From: Gammaproteobacteria bacterium
Lineage (GTDB): Bacteria; Pseudomonadota; Gammaproteobacteria; Pseudomonadales; Azotimanducaceae
Reading direction: 5' to 3'
Assembly (NCBI GenBank): GCA_009843635.1
Contig: VYDB01000122.1
Location: 6,170 to 54,887 of the forward strand
DNA length: 48,718 nt
Shown here in pieces: positions 8,810-16,459 of this stretch. The notes below the pieces were generated by a model. The model saw nothing but the letters and a program-made list of their open reading frames with translations, did no database searches and was not told the DNA's origin. The position numbers and the translations under genes were made by a program. Positions within the stretch are counted from its first letter, which is position 1, and each line of letters opens with the position of its first letter.

Positions 8810-9765
8810 CGGCCACCGCCCCCAACGACCGGCCCGCGCCGCCCCTCTGGCAGCGGGCGCTGCCTTGGCTGATCACGCTGGCTTGCTTCGCATGGCTGTA
8901 CACCCGCGTCGAGGGCGCCGCGGCCCGCCAAGGCCTGACCGCGGCGAGCTACCTGCTCGACGTCTTCGCGAGCGTCTCCTGGGGAAGCTGGCTGGCGCTG
9001 ATGATCCCCTACTCCGCCTTCTTTTTCCTCATCGACTCCACCGTGGTATGGCGGGTGGTGTCTTGGTTCAACGCCCGGGTGCCTTGGACCGGCATCCTGC
9101 CCATCCGCGCCAGCGCTTACATCATCTCCATCGTCAACGAGCAGGTGGGCAAGGGCGCGATGGCGCTCTACCTGAACCGCCGGGACGGCGTTCCCGGCTG
9201 GGAGGTGGGCTCATCGATGCTCTTCATCATGTTCTGCGAGCTGCTCTACCTCACCTTCTGGGCCAACGTCGGCTATTGGATGACCGCCGACACCCTGCCC
9301 GCCCAGTTCGGGTTGGTGCCCTGGATCGGGGCGGGCGTGCTCGCCCTCTTCCTGCTCTGGGTGGCCTTCTTCCGGGGTCTCATCCCGGTAGGCAAAGGGC
9401 TCCGCGAACGGGCCATCCTCAAGGCGTTCCGCGAGGCCTCGCCGCTGCGCTACCTTATCATCGCCGCCATCCGCTCCCCGGCCCTGCTCGGCGCGGTGGT
9501 GGTTTACACCTTGGCGCTGCGCCTGTTCGGCGTGGAAGCCTCGTTCCTCGACATGCTGGGCGTGCTGCCGGTGATCTTTTTCGCGGCGGCCATCCCCACC
9601 CCGATGCGCGCCGCCGCCATCACCATCTGGGTGGTGCTGTTCCCCGACAACGAAGCCCAGCTGTCAGCCTTCGGACTGGTGATGCACAACTTCTTCATCT
9701 TCTTCAACGCGGCCATCGGCCTGCTGTTCCTGCGGCGGGCGAATCGGGAGTTGGGGTTGGCGTGA
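8806..9765 (+). CDS. Polytopic inner-membrane protein, uncharacterised
   Basis: 319 residues with about seven hydrophobic segments: LPWLITLACFAWLY, LALMIPYSAFFFLIDSTVVW, SSMLFIMFCELLYLTF, WIGAGVLALFLLWVAFF, LLGAVVVYTLAL, LPVIFFAAAIPTPMRAAAITI and MHNFFIFFNAAIGLLFL. The motif INEQVGKG-like (IVNEQVGKGAMALYLNRR) between helices recalls flippase-like UPF0104/LPG-synthase transmembrane proteins, but this is a tentative likeness. It is coupled to the upstream epimerase by a 4-base overlap, suggesting a shared lipid or isoprenoid role. No catalytic residues can be named. Confidence 0.65.
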   Translation: MTATAPNDRPAPPLWQRALPWLITLACFAWLYTRVEGAAARQGLTAASYLLDVFASVSWGSWLALMIPYSAFFFLIDSTVVWRVVSWFNARVPWTGILPIRASAYIISIVNEQVGKGAMALYLNRRDGVPGWEVGSSMLFIMFCELLYLTFWANVGYWMTADTLPAQFGLVPWIGAGVLALFLLWVAFFRGLIPVGKGLRERAILKAFREASPLRYLIIAAIRSPALLGAVVVYTLALRLFGVEASFLDMLGVLPVIFFAAAIPTPMRAAAITIWVVLFPDNEAQLSAFGLVMHNFFIFFNAAIGLLFLRRANRELGLA

Positions 9766-9805
9766 CGCGACGCTGAGAGTCGAGCGGCCAGCCTTTGCCA
9801 GCCAC

Positions 9806-10732
9806 TCAGCCTGCGGCTTGGGCCACTGCGGCGAAAGCTGTCGCGATTGACGCCTCGCGGTCTTCGCCTTGGAGCGGCAGGGCGATCACCTCGCCCATGC
9901 CCGCATCGATCCAGCGCCGCAGCCCGGCCGCCACTTCCGCTTCGGTCCCCGACACCACCAGGTCATCGAGCAGTTCGTCGGAGTAGCCATCCGCCACATC
10001 GTGGCCGGCAGCCGCGAACATCCCTTGGTAGTTCGGCACCCGAGCGTACATCCCGAGCTGTTCGCGGGCCATGGCGCGCGCGGCATCGCGGTCCGTGTTT
10101 ACGGCGACCGGCACATGGGCCACCAGCGGCGGCGGCTCTCGACCAGCGCTTGCCGCCCCACGCTGAAGCGCCGGCAGCGCAATCTGGGTCAAGTAAGTCA
10201 GCGGGGACATCCAGGAGATCGCGCCGTCGGCCAACTCCCCGCAAAGCGCATAGGACTTTGGCTGCAGCGCCGACGCCATCACCGGCACCGGCGCCTTTGG
10301 GTTGATGCGCCAACGCAGCGACACATGCTCGCCTTCGAACTTGACGCTGCCCTCGCGCAGCAGAGTGCGCACCGTGTGCAGGTACTCCCGCAGGTTCGTC
10401 AGCGGCTTGGCGTAGGGACGCCCGTACATTCGCTCCACCAGGAACGCCGTTGTCGGCCCAATGCCAAGGCGAAACCGGCCGGGACCGAAATCATCAACCG
10501 CAATCGCCTCCTCGGCGAACGTCAACGGCTGCCGAGACCAGGTATGCACGATGCAATTGCCCAGCAGGATGCGCTCCGTCTGCGCCGCCGCCGCGGCCAG
10601 CACCGGCATCATGTCAGCAGCACCAGCCGCCCCCATCGTCGCCCAGGCCGCCGGCACGCCAGCGGCCTCCGCCTGCTGGATCCGCGCCACGCAAGCCGGC
10701 CCGCTCGACGCGCCAATCGCTACTCCGTACAT
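9806..10732 (-). CDS. LLM-class (luciferase-like) flavin-dependent oxidoreductase
   Basis: A 308-residue TIM-barrel of the bacterial-luciferase superfamily, using FMN or F420. Visible features are IQQAEAAGVPAAWATMG, ERILLGNCIVHTWSRQPLTFAEEA, GRFRLGIGPTTAFLVERMYGR, PVPVMASALQPKSYALCGELADGAISWM, and a C-terminal IDAGMGEVIALPL. The cofactor and substrate cannot be assigned. The protein is of normal family length with the start at ATG 10732. It is single-gene, convergent with the membrane-protein gene, and divergent from the methyltransferase-HNH gene across a 257-base gap. A second, unrelated LLM protein is encoded at 15605. Confidence 0.85.
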   Translation of the reverse strand: MYGVAIGASSGPACVARIQQAEAAGVPAAWATMGAAGAADMMPVLAAAAAQTERILLGNCIVHTWSRQPLTFAEEAIAVDDFGPGRFRLGIGPTTAFLVERMYGRPYAKPLTNLREYLHTVRTLLREGSVKFEGEHVSLRWRINPKAPVPVMASALQPKSYALCGELADGAISWMSPLTYLTQIALPALQRGAASAGREPPPLVAHVPVAVNTDRDAARAMAREQLGMYARVPNYQGMFAAAGHDVADGYSDELLDDLVVSGTEAEVAAGLRRWIDAGMGEVIALPLQGEDREASIATAFAAVAQAAG

Positions 10733-10989
10733 GCCGTTACCTCATTTTGGTTTCCGCTGAGATACAGCAGGTGCATGGGAAAAACAAGCGGGTGCGCCCG
10801 TTTTCAGGGGAGTTTGACATCTTGCCCCGGAGATTGACGCCGTCGCACAGCTCAACTTGATTAACGCGCCTGTCGGGCTTAGCCTCAACGCCAAGGAGTA
10901 GGCATCGGAAGAGCGATTGGAGGGGAGCCGTGAGTGAGGTCTCTTGGGCCGCATTGATCATAAGCTAAGGCTGGCGTGAGACCGAGGGC
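10733..10989. other. Divergent intergenic region before the methyltransferase-HNH gene
   Basis: 257 bases between divergent genes, noticeably richer in A+T than the flanks. TTGACA lies at about 10813-10818 on the plus strand, but no convincing -10 follows at the right spacing. GGAGGGGAG at 10919-10927 is a very strong ribosome-binding-like sequence, followed by the 12-codon frame at 10930-10968. No hairpin terminator is seen. Confidence 0.5.
10930..10968 (+). CDS. Possible 12-residue leader peptide (MSEVSWAALIIS)
   Basis: GTG at 10930 opens a 12-codon frame ending in TAA at 10966-10968, preceded three bases upstream by GGAGGGGAG, the strongest Shine-Dalgarno-like sequence near this locus. 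It ends 21 bases before the methyltransferase-HNH start codon. A leader peptide that couples or tunes translation of the next gene is one reading; a decayed gene start is another. No family can be assigned. Confidence 0.25.
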   Translation: MSEVSWAALIIS

Positions 10990-12690
10990 ATGAAGAGCAC
11001 CGCGTACTACGATCAGAACGCTGACGCCCTGATCGATCAGTATGGTGCGCTGAATGCCGACGACGTGCATCGGGCTTGGGCTGCCACGCACCTACCGAAG
11101 GAACCCGGCTTCGCTTGCGACATTGGCGCTGGCTCTGGGCGCGACGCCAACTGGTTGGCGGAGAAGGGCTGGGAAGTGGTTGCCGTTGAACCGAGCGCAA
11201 TGCGCAACAAAGCCGCCGCAACAACCCATCCTAGGGTGACTTGGCTCAATGACGCTTTGCCCGGCCTGAACGCCCTTCGGGCGCTCGGTCGAAGATTCGA
11301 CCTAATTCTGTTAAGCGCGGTTTGGATGCATGTCGCGCCTAAGGATCGAGAAAGAGCGTTCCGCATCCTGTCCGAACTGCTCAATCCATCGGGCCTGTTG
11401 GTGATCACCCTGCGCAAGGGCGAGGACGAACACGAAAACGCGGCTCGGGGTTTTCATCCCTCTTCCGCCGACGAACTGATCGGCTATGCCAATCAGCGCG
11501 CCGTTGCGTTCAAGGGCCGCACCGAAGCCGATGATCTTGTGCGCAGCCATGTGCGTTGGGAAGCGCTGGTGTTCGAAATGCCGGATGACGGAACTGGCAG
11601 CCTACCGCTGCTGCGGCATGTCATCGTCAACGACAACAAGTCGTCAACCTACAAATTGGGCCTGTTGCGAGTGCTGGTGCGAATAGCTGAAAGCGCTCCG
11701 GGCATCGTCATTACGCGCACCGATGACTATGTGGACATCCCATTCGGCGTGGTCGGCCTGTATTGGATCAAGCAATACCGGCGCCTAGTCGATCGGGGCG
11801 TTCCCCAACTGCCCGGCAAGAAGACTGGCTACGGTTGGGCAAAGGGCGCCTTTTATCAACTGATGAAGGAAATCTCCCCTTCGGACCTGCGACTCGGCGC
11901 AAGCTTCGACGCAGACCGCGGGGAAGTGGTGACCCGCGCCATTGCCGACGCTTGCCGCAACATCAAGGCAATGCCCGCAAGGTACATCACCTACCCCGGC
12001 TCGCCCGACCAACCGGTCTTCGAGTGCGATATGAAAACCGTTCGCAGACCTAGGAAACATGTTGTCCTATCGAAGCGGTATCTGGCCAAGTTCGGTCGGT
12101 TTCGGATTCAGGGATCGCTTTGGCAGACGCTCGGACAATACGCTTGCTGGTTGGATCCTGTGATTGTGAGGGAATGGTCTCAAATGATGACGGGCTGGGG
12201 AGTGGCGGATGCGAGAAACCAAGGAAGTTCAGCGCTCGACTGGCAAGAAGGCACCCGCGACACCAAGATAGCCATCGAACGCGCGGAGGCATTGCGGGAT
12301 GATGGATTCGACTTGACCTGTGTTTGGTCAGCCTCCCGGATTAGGTCATCCTTCCAAATCGATCACTGCTTTCCTTGGGCAAGGTGGTACAACAACGACT
12401 TATGGAATTTGCTGCCGACCAAGGTGAACATTAACCGCAGCAAGCTCGACAAACTGCCTTCATCGCTGGCCATGTCCGACGCCCGCACGCACATCATCGA
12501 TTGGTGGAGCGAAGCTTGGGAACACTCGGCGCAGTCCGAGCGGTTCTTCATGGAGGCGGGATACTCCCTGCCCGGACTCTCCGGCCACCGTCCATCATTG
12601 GACGAAATCTACCAAGCGACATTGCACCAAAGGGCGCGCCTCAAACAGGATCAACAGCTTGTGGAATGGTCTGCACCAAGACGCGGGTAG
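10990..12690 (+). CDS. SAM-dependent methyltransferase fused to HNH endonuclease
   Basis: 566 residues in three parts. Residues ~1-195 are a class I SAM methyltransferase: CDIGAGSGRDANWLA (motif I, 43-57), VVAVEPSA with acidic Glu67, and DLILLSAVWMHV (motif IV, 104-115). It lacks the NPPY-type motif of DNA amino-methyltransferases, so its substrate is open. Residues ~200-440 are unassigned, with a striking NDNKSSTYKLGLLRVLVRIA stretch at 215-233. Residues ~440-495 are an HNH nuclease: Asp458-His459, Asn473, Asn482, Lys485. The distances His-Asn 14 and Asn-Asn 9 equal those of Cas9 (H840, N854, N863), as do the flanking Pro and the NRxK. The gene is lower in GC than its neighbours and stands alone, fitting a mobile, defence-like gene; that role is inference. 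Confidence 0.8.
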   Translation: MKSTAYYDQNADALIDQYGALNADDVHRAWAATHLPKEPGFACDIGAGSGRDANWLAEKGWEVVAVEPSAMRNKAAATTHPRVTWLNDALPGLNALRALGRRFDLILLSAVWMHVAPKDRERAFRILSELLNPSGLLVITLRKGEDEHENAARGFHPSSADELIGYANQRAVAFKGRTEADDLVRSHVRWEALVFEMPDDGTGSLPLLRHVIVNDNKSSTYKLGLLRVLVRIAESAPGIVITRTDDYVDIPFGVVGLYWIKQYRRLVDRGVPQLPGKKTGYGWAKGAFYQLMKEISPSDLRLGASFDADRGEVVTRAIADACRNIKAMPARYITYPGSPDQPVFECDMKTVRRPRKHVVLSKRYLAKFGRFRIQGSLWQTLGQYACWLDPVIVREWSQMMTGWGVADARNQGSSALDWQEGTRDTKIAIERAEALRDDGFDLTCVWSASRIRSSFQIDHCFPWARWYNNDLWNLLPTKVNINRSKLDKLPSSLAMSDARTHIIDWWSEAWEHSAQSERFFMEAGYSLPGLSGHRPSLDEIYQATLHQRARLKQDQQLVEWSAPRRG

Positions 12691-12726
12691 TTGCAGGTTC
12701 ACACAGCGCCTACCCAATCCTCCCCC

Positions 12727-13491
12727 CTACCAACCCCGATGCCCCACCGGCGGCGGATCTTCCGGAGGCCCCGCGAAGCACTGGGCAATGGCCATCCAAG
12801 ACGTGGCGGCGTCGCCGACGACGTTGAGGTCAGTTTCGGCGATGTTGCGGCCCTGGGTGACCACATGCGCGAATTCGACGGCGGAGCCGCTCACGCAGTC
12901 GGTTTCGGAAGGGTCGTTCCACTCCCACACCGCGCCGGAGGGTGATTCGAGGCGCACATAGGGGATTGTCGATGGGGTTTCGAGGCCGCGGTTGACGAAG
13001 GTCCAGCCGAAGGTGCGCACGCCAATGTGGCAGACATTGCGGATGCGGTCGCTGTTGCGGCGCTCCACGCGCAGCAGGTCGTAGATGTCCTGACCGTGCG
13101 CCCAAGTTTCCATTTGCCGGGCGGTGGCCATCATGGCGATGCCCATGTCCGGCCCGAACCAAGGGGCGCGCAATGCCGGGTCCGCCGTATCGAGTGCGTC
13201 GCAGAGTTGAGTGAAGTACGAGCGCCAGCGGTCCAGCAGCGGCCGGCCCTCCAATGGTTCCGGGTTGGCCGGAATCGCCGCATCCAACCCGTCCCGCCAT
13301 TCACGGAAACCGTCCGGATCGGTCACCGAGTGGACCGCCCAGCGGTCCGCGTCGTGCAGGTGCTGCACCACCCAGTTAACCGTGCGGCCCTTGAACGGCG
13401 TCGGAAGCCGCCACTGGTCGTCCTTGAGCGTGTCGAGAAACGAGAAAAGCTCCGCGCCTTCCTCGCGCAGGTCGTTGACTTGTTGGTTCAT
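12727..13491 (-). CDS. TIGR03084/mycothiol-isomerase-like (DinB-fold) metal-binding protein
   Basis: 254 residues resembling the maleylpyruvate-isomerase/DinB-like metal-binding family: an N-terminal four-helix part with WVVQHLHDADRWA (a candidate metal His followed by Asp), then ATARQMETWAHGQDIYDLL with a second His, and a C-terminal small domain (IPYVRLESPSGAVWEWN...). Enzymes of this family use a thiol cofactor or a bound metal; in a Gram-negative host mycothiol is unlikely, so the function is unknown. ATG at 13491 is chosen, as the longer frame runs into the upstream gene. The start lies 1 base after the stop of the Uma2-type gene, so they form an operon. Confidence 0.65.
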   Translation of the reverse strand: MNQQVNDLREEGAELFSFLDTLKDDQWRLPTPFKGRTVNWVVQHLHDADRWAVHSVTDPDGFREWRDGLDAAIPANPEPLEGRPLLDRWRSYFTQLCDALDTADPALRAPWFGPDMGIAMMATARQMETWAHGQDIYDLLRVERRNSDRIRNVCHIGVRTFGWTFVNRGLETPSTIPYVRLESPSGAVWEWNDPSETDCVSGSAVEFAHVVTQGRNIAETDLNVVGDAATSWMAIAQCFAGPPEDPPPVGHRGW

Positions 13492-13492
13492 G

Positions 13493-14287
13493 CTAGTCGT
13501 TTTCTCGTGAAGGGTGTTGGGAACCTGCCCGGTGCCCAGCCAAACGCGCCTCCAATTCGGCGATGCGGGCCTCGGCTGCACGTTGACGCTTCTCAGCCGC
13601 TTCGGCCTTCGCGGCACTGCTGCGGTGGCTGAGCAGCAGTTCCTCCTGGGTGGGCAGGTCCTTGCCGGTGGCTGGGTCCATCAGGCGCACCTCTTCGCCG
13701 AACTGCCGGAACGTCAGCCCCAGCACCTCGCTGTGCAGCGTCCAGGCCCCGCCCCGCCGCTCCGGGGCGACAGGCACGTAAGAGCCGCCCTCAAGGCGGA
13801 ACCCCCGCAACGGTGGCTCGTAGAACTCCGCACGCGGGTCGCAGGCGACGTACTCCCGCACGCCCATGGACTCGTAGATGGCCCGCTTCTCGTTCAGGTC
13901 GCGCCTCCAACTGCTTGGCGAGGCCACCTCCAAGGCGAAGTCCGGCGGCTTCGGCTCCTCCCACAGCCGGTAGCTGTAGCGGGGCAGGTCGCGCGCGCCG
14001 AACACCACGAACAAGTCCGGCGCGGCTACCGCAGCCTTATCGCCCTCCTTGGCGTAGATCAGCAGGTCGCTGGCCACGTAAACGTTGGGCTGGTCACCGT
14101 ACCAGTTGATGCGCACCGCAGCGTCGAAGTAGCGGATGGCGTAGCCCTGGAAGTCGTTCTCAGACATGGGCTGGCCGTCGGAGCTTGGGTACTTCTCCTC
14201 CGAGCGCCGCTCGCGTTCGTAGAACTCGGCCACCAGCCGCGCTTCCTCCTCGACCAGCGCTTCGGGGGACGTTGCGGGGTCGCTCAT
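13493..14287 (-). CDS. Uma2-family (DUF820) putative restriction-like nuclease
   Basis: 264 residues. The core has the PD-(D/E)XK-like pattern of DUF820: APDLFVVFGA, PPDFALEVASPSS, then D...K...Y..MGVREYVACDP. This supplies the expected acidic residues, the ExK-like pair and a conserved GVxEY. The family is large in cyanobacteria and other mobile-rich genomes, with nuclease function presumed and biological role unclear. A C-terminal Ala/Glu/Arg-rich coiled coil (residues ~225-255: AAKAEAAEKRQRAAEARIAEL) follows the domain. ATG 14287 is taken over upstream starts because the family begins shortly before YPSSDGQPM. It is transcribed with the DinB-like gene. Confidence 0.8.
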   Translation of the reverse strand: MSDPATSPEALVEEEARLVAEFYERERRSEEKYPSSDGQPMSENDFQGYAIRYFDAAVRINWYGDQPNVYVASDLLIYAKEGDKAAVAAPDLFVVFGARDLPRYSYRLWEEPKPPDFALEVASPSSWRRDLNEKRAIYESMGVREYVACDPRAEFYEPPLRGFRLEGGSYVPVAPERRGGAWTLHSEVLGLTFRQFGEEVRLMDPATGKDLPTQEELLLSHRSSAAKAEAAEKRQRAAEARIAELEARLAGHRAGSQHPSREND

Positions 14288-14569
14288 GGGTGCGTTCTCC
14301 AAGCCTTGCAGGCGAGCCGACACCGTAGCACGGCCATGCGCGGGCCGCAAAACAACCATGGGCGGCACATCGCGCACCAAAGACTTCCGTTGACATCGGC
14401 GGTTGGCTTCATGGGATTCCAGACAAGCCATGCTGACCGGTGCAACGAGGAAATTGCTAGAGCCAATCTCCTAACGGGTCGTGAGTTATGTCTGCCTTTC
14501 GGCCGATAATTGACAATTGTTGGGACGATCGTGGTTCGCGGTGTTACCGACCCGCGCAACCGCCAGCGA
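14288..14569. other. Intergenic region upstream of the Uma2 gene
   Basis: 282 bases between two minus-strand genes. The palindrome AATTGACAATT (14508-14518) is the clearest structure and could be an operator; it also contains TTGTCA on the minus strand, but no good -10 is found at 16-18 bases. No gene-like frame is convincing. Confidence 0.4.
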
Positions 14570-15424
14570 TCAGCGTAGATACGTGCGCCTGAGGGCGGCC
14601 AGGTCCTGGGCGTCGATCCCTAGTTCTTTTTCCGCGTAAGCCTCGACCGATCCGTACTCGTCGCGGATGCGTTCGATGACGAATGCGAGGTAGGGCACGC
14701 CATCCGACGTCACCAACGGATTGGGCCGATCGGGGTGCGGCATGGCCTTGCGGTACTCCAGCATCATGGCGGCGAAGGCATTGGTCTTGGCGGCCTCCGC
14801 GAGGTCAACGCCGCCGTCTTCGATGGCCGGCCTGCGGAAGTCCGTGGACAGCAGGTAGTCCTCGATGACAGTGGGTTCGGGGACGCCGAGCAGCAGCAGC
14901 ATGACGGCGGAAACGATCCCCGTTCGATCCTGCCCGGCCGAGCAGTTCACGACCATGGGCGCCCCCTCACCGAGCGCTTCGTCAAAGTAATTCTTGATCT
15001 GGGGGCCGATCGACTCAAGCAGCCTGGGATACAGCTCGCCCATGGCCGGGCGTTCGCCGGATTCCTCGCCGGACATCATGGCGGCAAACGAGTAGTCGCC
15101 TGTCACAACCTCGATGCGGTGCTTGGCCGCCCAGTGGTTGGGATACAGGCTGATCTCTTCATTGGAACGCAGATCCACGATGGTCTTGATCCCGAAGCCA
15201 TCAAGATAAGCCATGTCCGCATCGGTCAACCCCGTCATCGCGCCGGAGCGGAACAGCATACCCCTGGCGACCGTTTGGCCGTCGGCCGTCCTGTAGCCGC
15301 CGAGATCGCGGAAGTTCGAACCCCCTTCCAACGGCAGCAGCCGCCGATAGCTCATCGACAAGTCAGCAACCGCCGTCAATGCAAATACGAACAGCAGGAA
15401 AAAGGAAATCAATCGAGCAGCCAT
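14570..15424 (-). CDS. Secreted tyrosine/dual-specificity phosphatase (DSP3-like)
   Basis: 284 residues. An N-terminal signal peptide (hydrophobic 5-20, ending near AVA) points to export. The catalytic P-loop is Cys161-x5-Arg167 in NCSAGQDRTG. Upstream lie the family marks SNFRDLGGYRT and IVDLRSNEE with the typical 'R-S-x-E-x'. These are features of the Tyr_phosphatase3/IphP group, which dephosphorylates proteins or phosphoinositides. As a periplasmic enzyme it may act on exogenous substrates. It reads alone, divergent from the LLM gene at 15605. Confidence 0.9.
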   Translation of the reverse strand: MAARLISFFLLFVFALTAVADLSMSYRRLLPLEGGSNFRDLGGYRTADGQTVARGMLFRSGAMTGLTDADMAYLDGFGIKTIVDLRSNEEISLYPNHWAAKHRIEVVTGDYSFAAMMSGEESGERPAMGELYPRLLESIGPQIKNYFDEALGEGAPMVVNCSAGQDRTGIVSAVMLLLLGVPEPTVIEDYLLSTDFRRPAIEDGGVDLAEAAKTNAFAAMMLEYRKAMPHPDRPNPLVTSDGVPYLAFVIERIRDEYGSVEAYAEKELGIDAQDLAALRRTYLR

Positions 15425-15487
15425 CGCTTCTCGCCTCCGGTTAGGCCTTGGATTGAATCGAGTTTACACCGGTCGGCCGCTCGGGAG

Positions 15488-15560
15488 AACGGCGCTACGC
15501 GCCGTCCGAGGGGCGGGATCTCTCGCTCCGGGGCGTCCCGCCCTCGATTGGAACGCCGTT
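15488..15560. repeat. Nested inverted repeats between divergent genes
   Basis: Two hairpins lie in the divergent gap: ACGGCG/CGCCGT at 15489-15505 and CGAGGGGCGGGA/TCCCGCCCTCG at 15507-15546 (one bulged G). An outer pair, AACGGCG (15488-15494) with CGCCGTT (15554-15560), can close the whole. It shares short words with the palindromic element at 2738 and 44368, but is not clearly the same. Confidence 0.6.
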
Positions 15561-15604
15561 CGCGGCTATTCTGGCTGGTGCGCTTTCGTTGGAGATTTAG
15601 GTTC

Positions 15605-16432
15605 ATGAGGTATGGCTACGTGGTCCCCAACAACTTCGGTGTCGCCGACCCGAACGAGTTGATTCGCCTTGGCGTTCGCGCCGAGGCGCTTGGGTTCGAC
15701 TCCCTGTGGGTGAACCACCATGTGCTGAACGTCGGCTACGTCCGCGACCGGCTCGGTGAACTGCCCTACCACGACGCGCTGGTCATGCTGACTTGGCTGG
15801 CCGCCAAGACGTCCCGCGTCACGCTGGGCACCAGCGTGCTGGTGATGCCCTACCTGCACCCGATGTCGCTGGCCAAGCAGCTAGCCACCTTGGATCACTT
15901 GAGCGGCGGGCGCCTGGTGGTCGGGCTGGGGGTGGGCAGCCTGCCGGAGGAGAACGCGGCGCTCGGCGTCCCCTACGAGTCCCGAGGCGCCTTCTGCAAT
16001 GAGTTCCTCGAGGTGCTGCGCCTGTTGTGGACCGAGAGTGGTGCTTCCTTCGCCGGCCAGCACTTCTCGTTCACGGACCTGATCAGTTCCCCCAAACCGC
16101 TGCAGAAGCCCCATCCACCCATCGTCATCGGCGGCAACCGGCCGCCGGCGCTGCGCCGTGCCGCCCGGTTCGGCGATGGCTGGCATCCCATGAACTGCTC
16201 GCCGGACGGCGTGCGCCAGCGTCTGCAAGCCCTGCGCGCCGAAGCCGCCGCGGTCAACCGCCCCGAGATCCCAACGATGGTGCAGGTGCGCTTGGACATG
16301 AAGCGGGTAACGCCAGAGTCAGCGGCGGAGTATGCCGACGCGGGAGTGACGGACCTGGTCATGTCGCTCAACAGCGGCGACGTCCAGCGGAACGAGGACG
16401 CCTTGGAAGCCTTTGCGGCTGCTATGTTCTAG
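15605..16432 (+). CDS. LLM-class flavin-dependent oxidoreductase (TIGR03619-like)
   Basis: 275 residues of the luciferase-like superfamily: MRYGYVVPNNFG, RAEALGFDSLWVNHHVL, RVTLGTSVLVMPYLHPMSLAKQLATLDHLSGGRLVVGLGVG, PHPPIVIGGNRPPALRRAARFGDGWHP, and EYADAGVTDLVMSL. The pattern is that of TIGR03619-type, F420- or FMN-linked enzymes; which cofactor it uses here is unknown. TTGGAG lies ~12 bases before the chosen ATG. The upstream region is the divergent gap with nested inverted repeats. It converges on the DUF2461 gene with a 27-base gap. Confidence 0.85.
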   Translation: MRYGYVVPNNFGVADPNELIRLGVRAEALGFDSLWVNHHVLNVGYVRDRLGELPYHDALVMLTWLAAKTSRVTLGTSVLVMPYLHPMSLAKQLATLDHLSGGRLVVGLGVGSLPEENAALGVPYESRGAFCNEFLEVLRLLWTESGASFAGQHFSFTDLISSPKPLQKPHPPIVIGGNRPPALRRAARFGDGWHPMNCSPDGVRQRLQALRAEAAAVNRPEIPTMVQVRLDMKRVTPESAAEYADAGVTDLVMSLNSGDVQRNEDALEAFAAAMF

Positions 16433-16459
16433 GGCTCCAACGCCAACCCAAGCCCCAAC

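Noticed and set aside
10737-10961. 74-residue gene on the minus strand
   Set aside because: Frame crosses the divergent promoter region and overlaps the leader-like frame; composition looks non-coding. A faint likeness to IS-adjacent read-through could not be supported.
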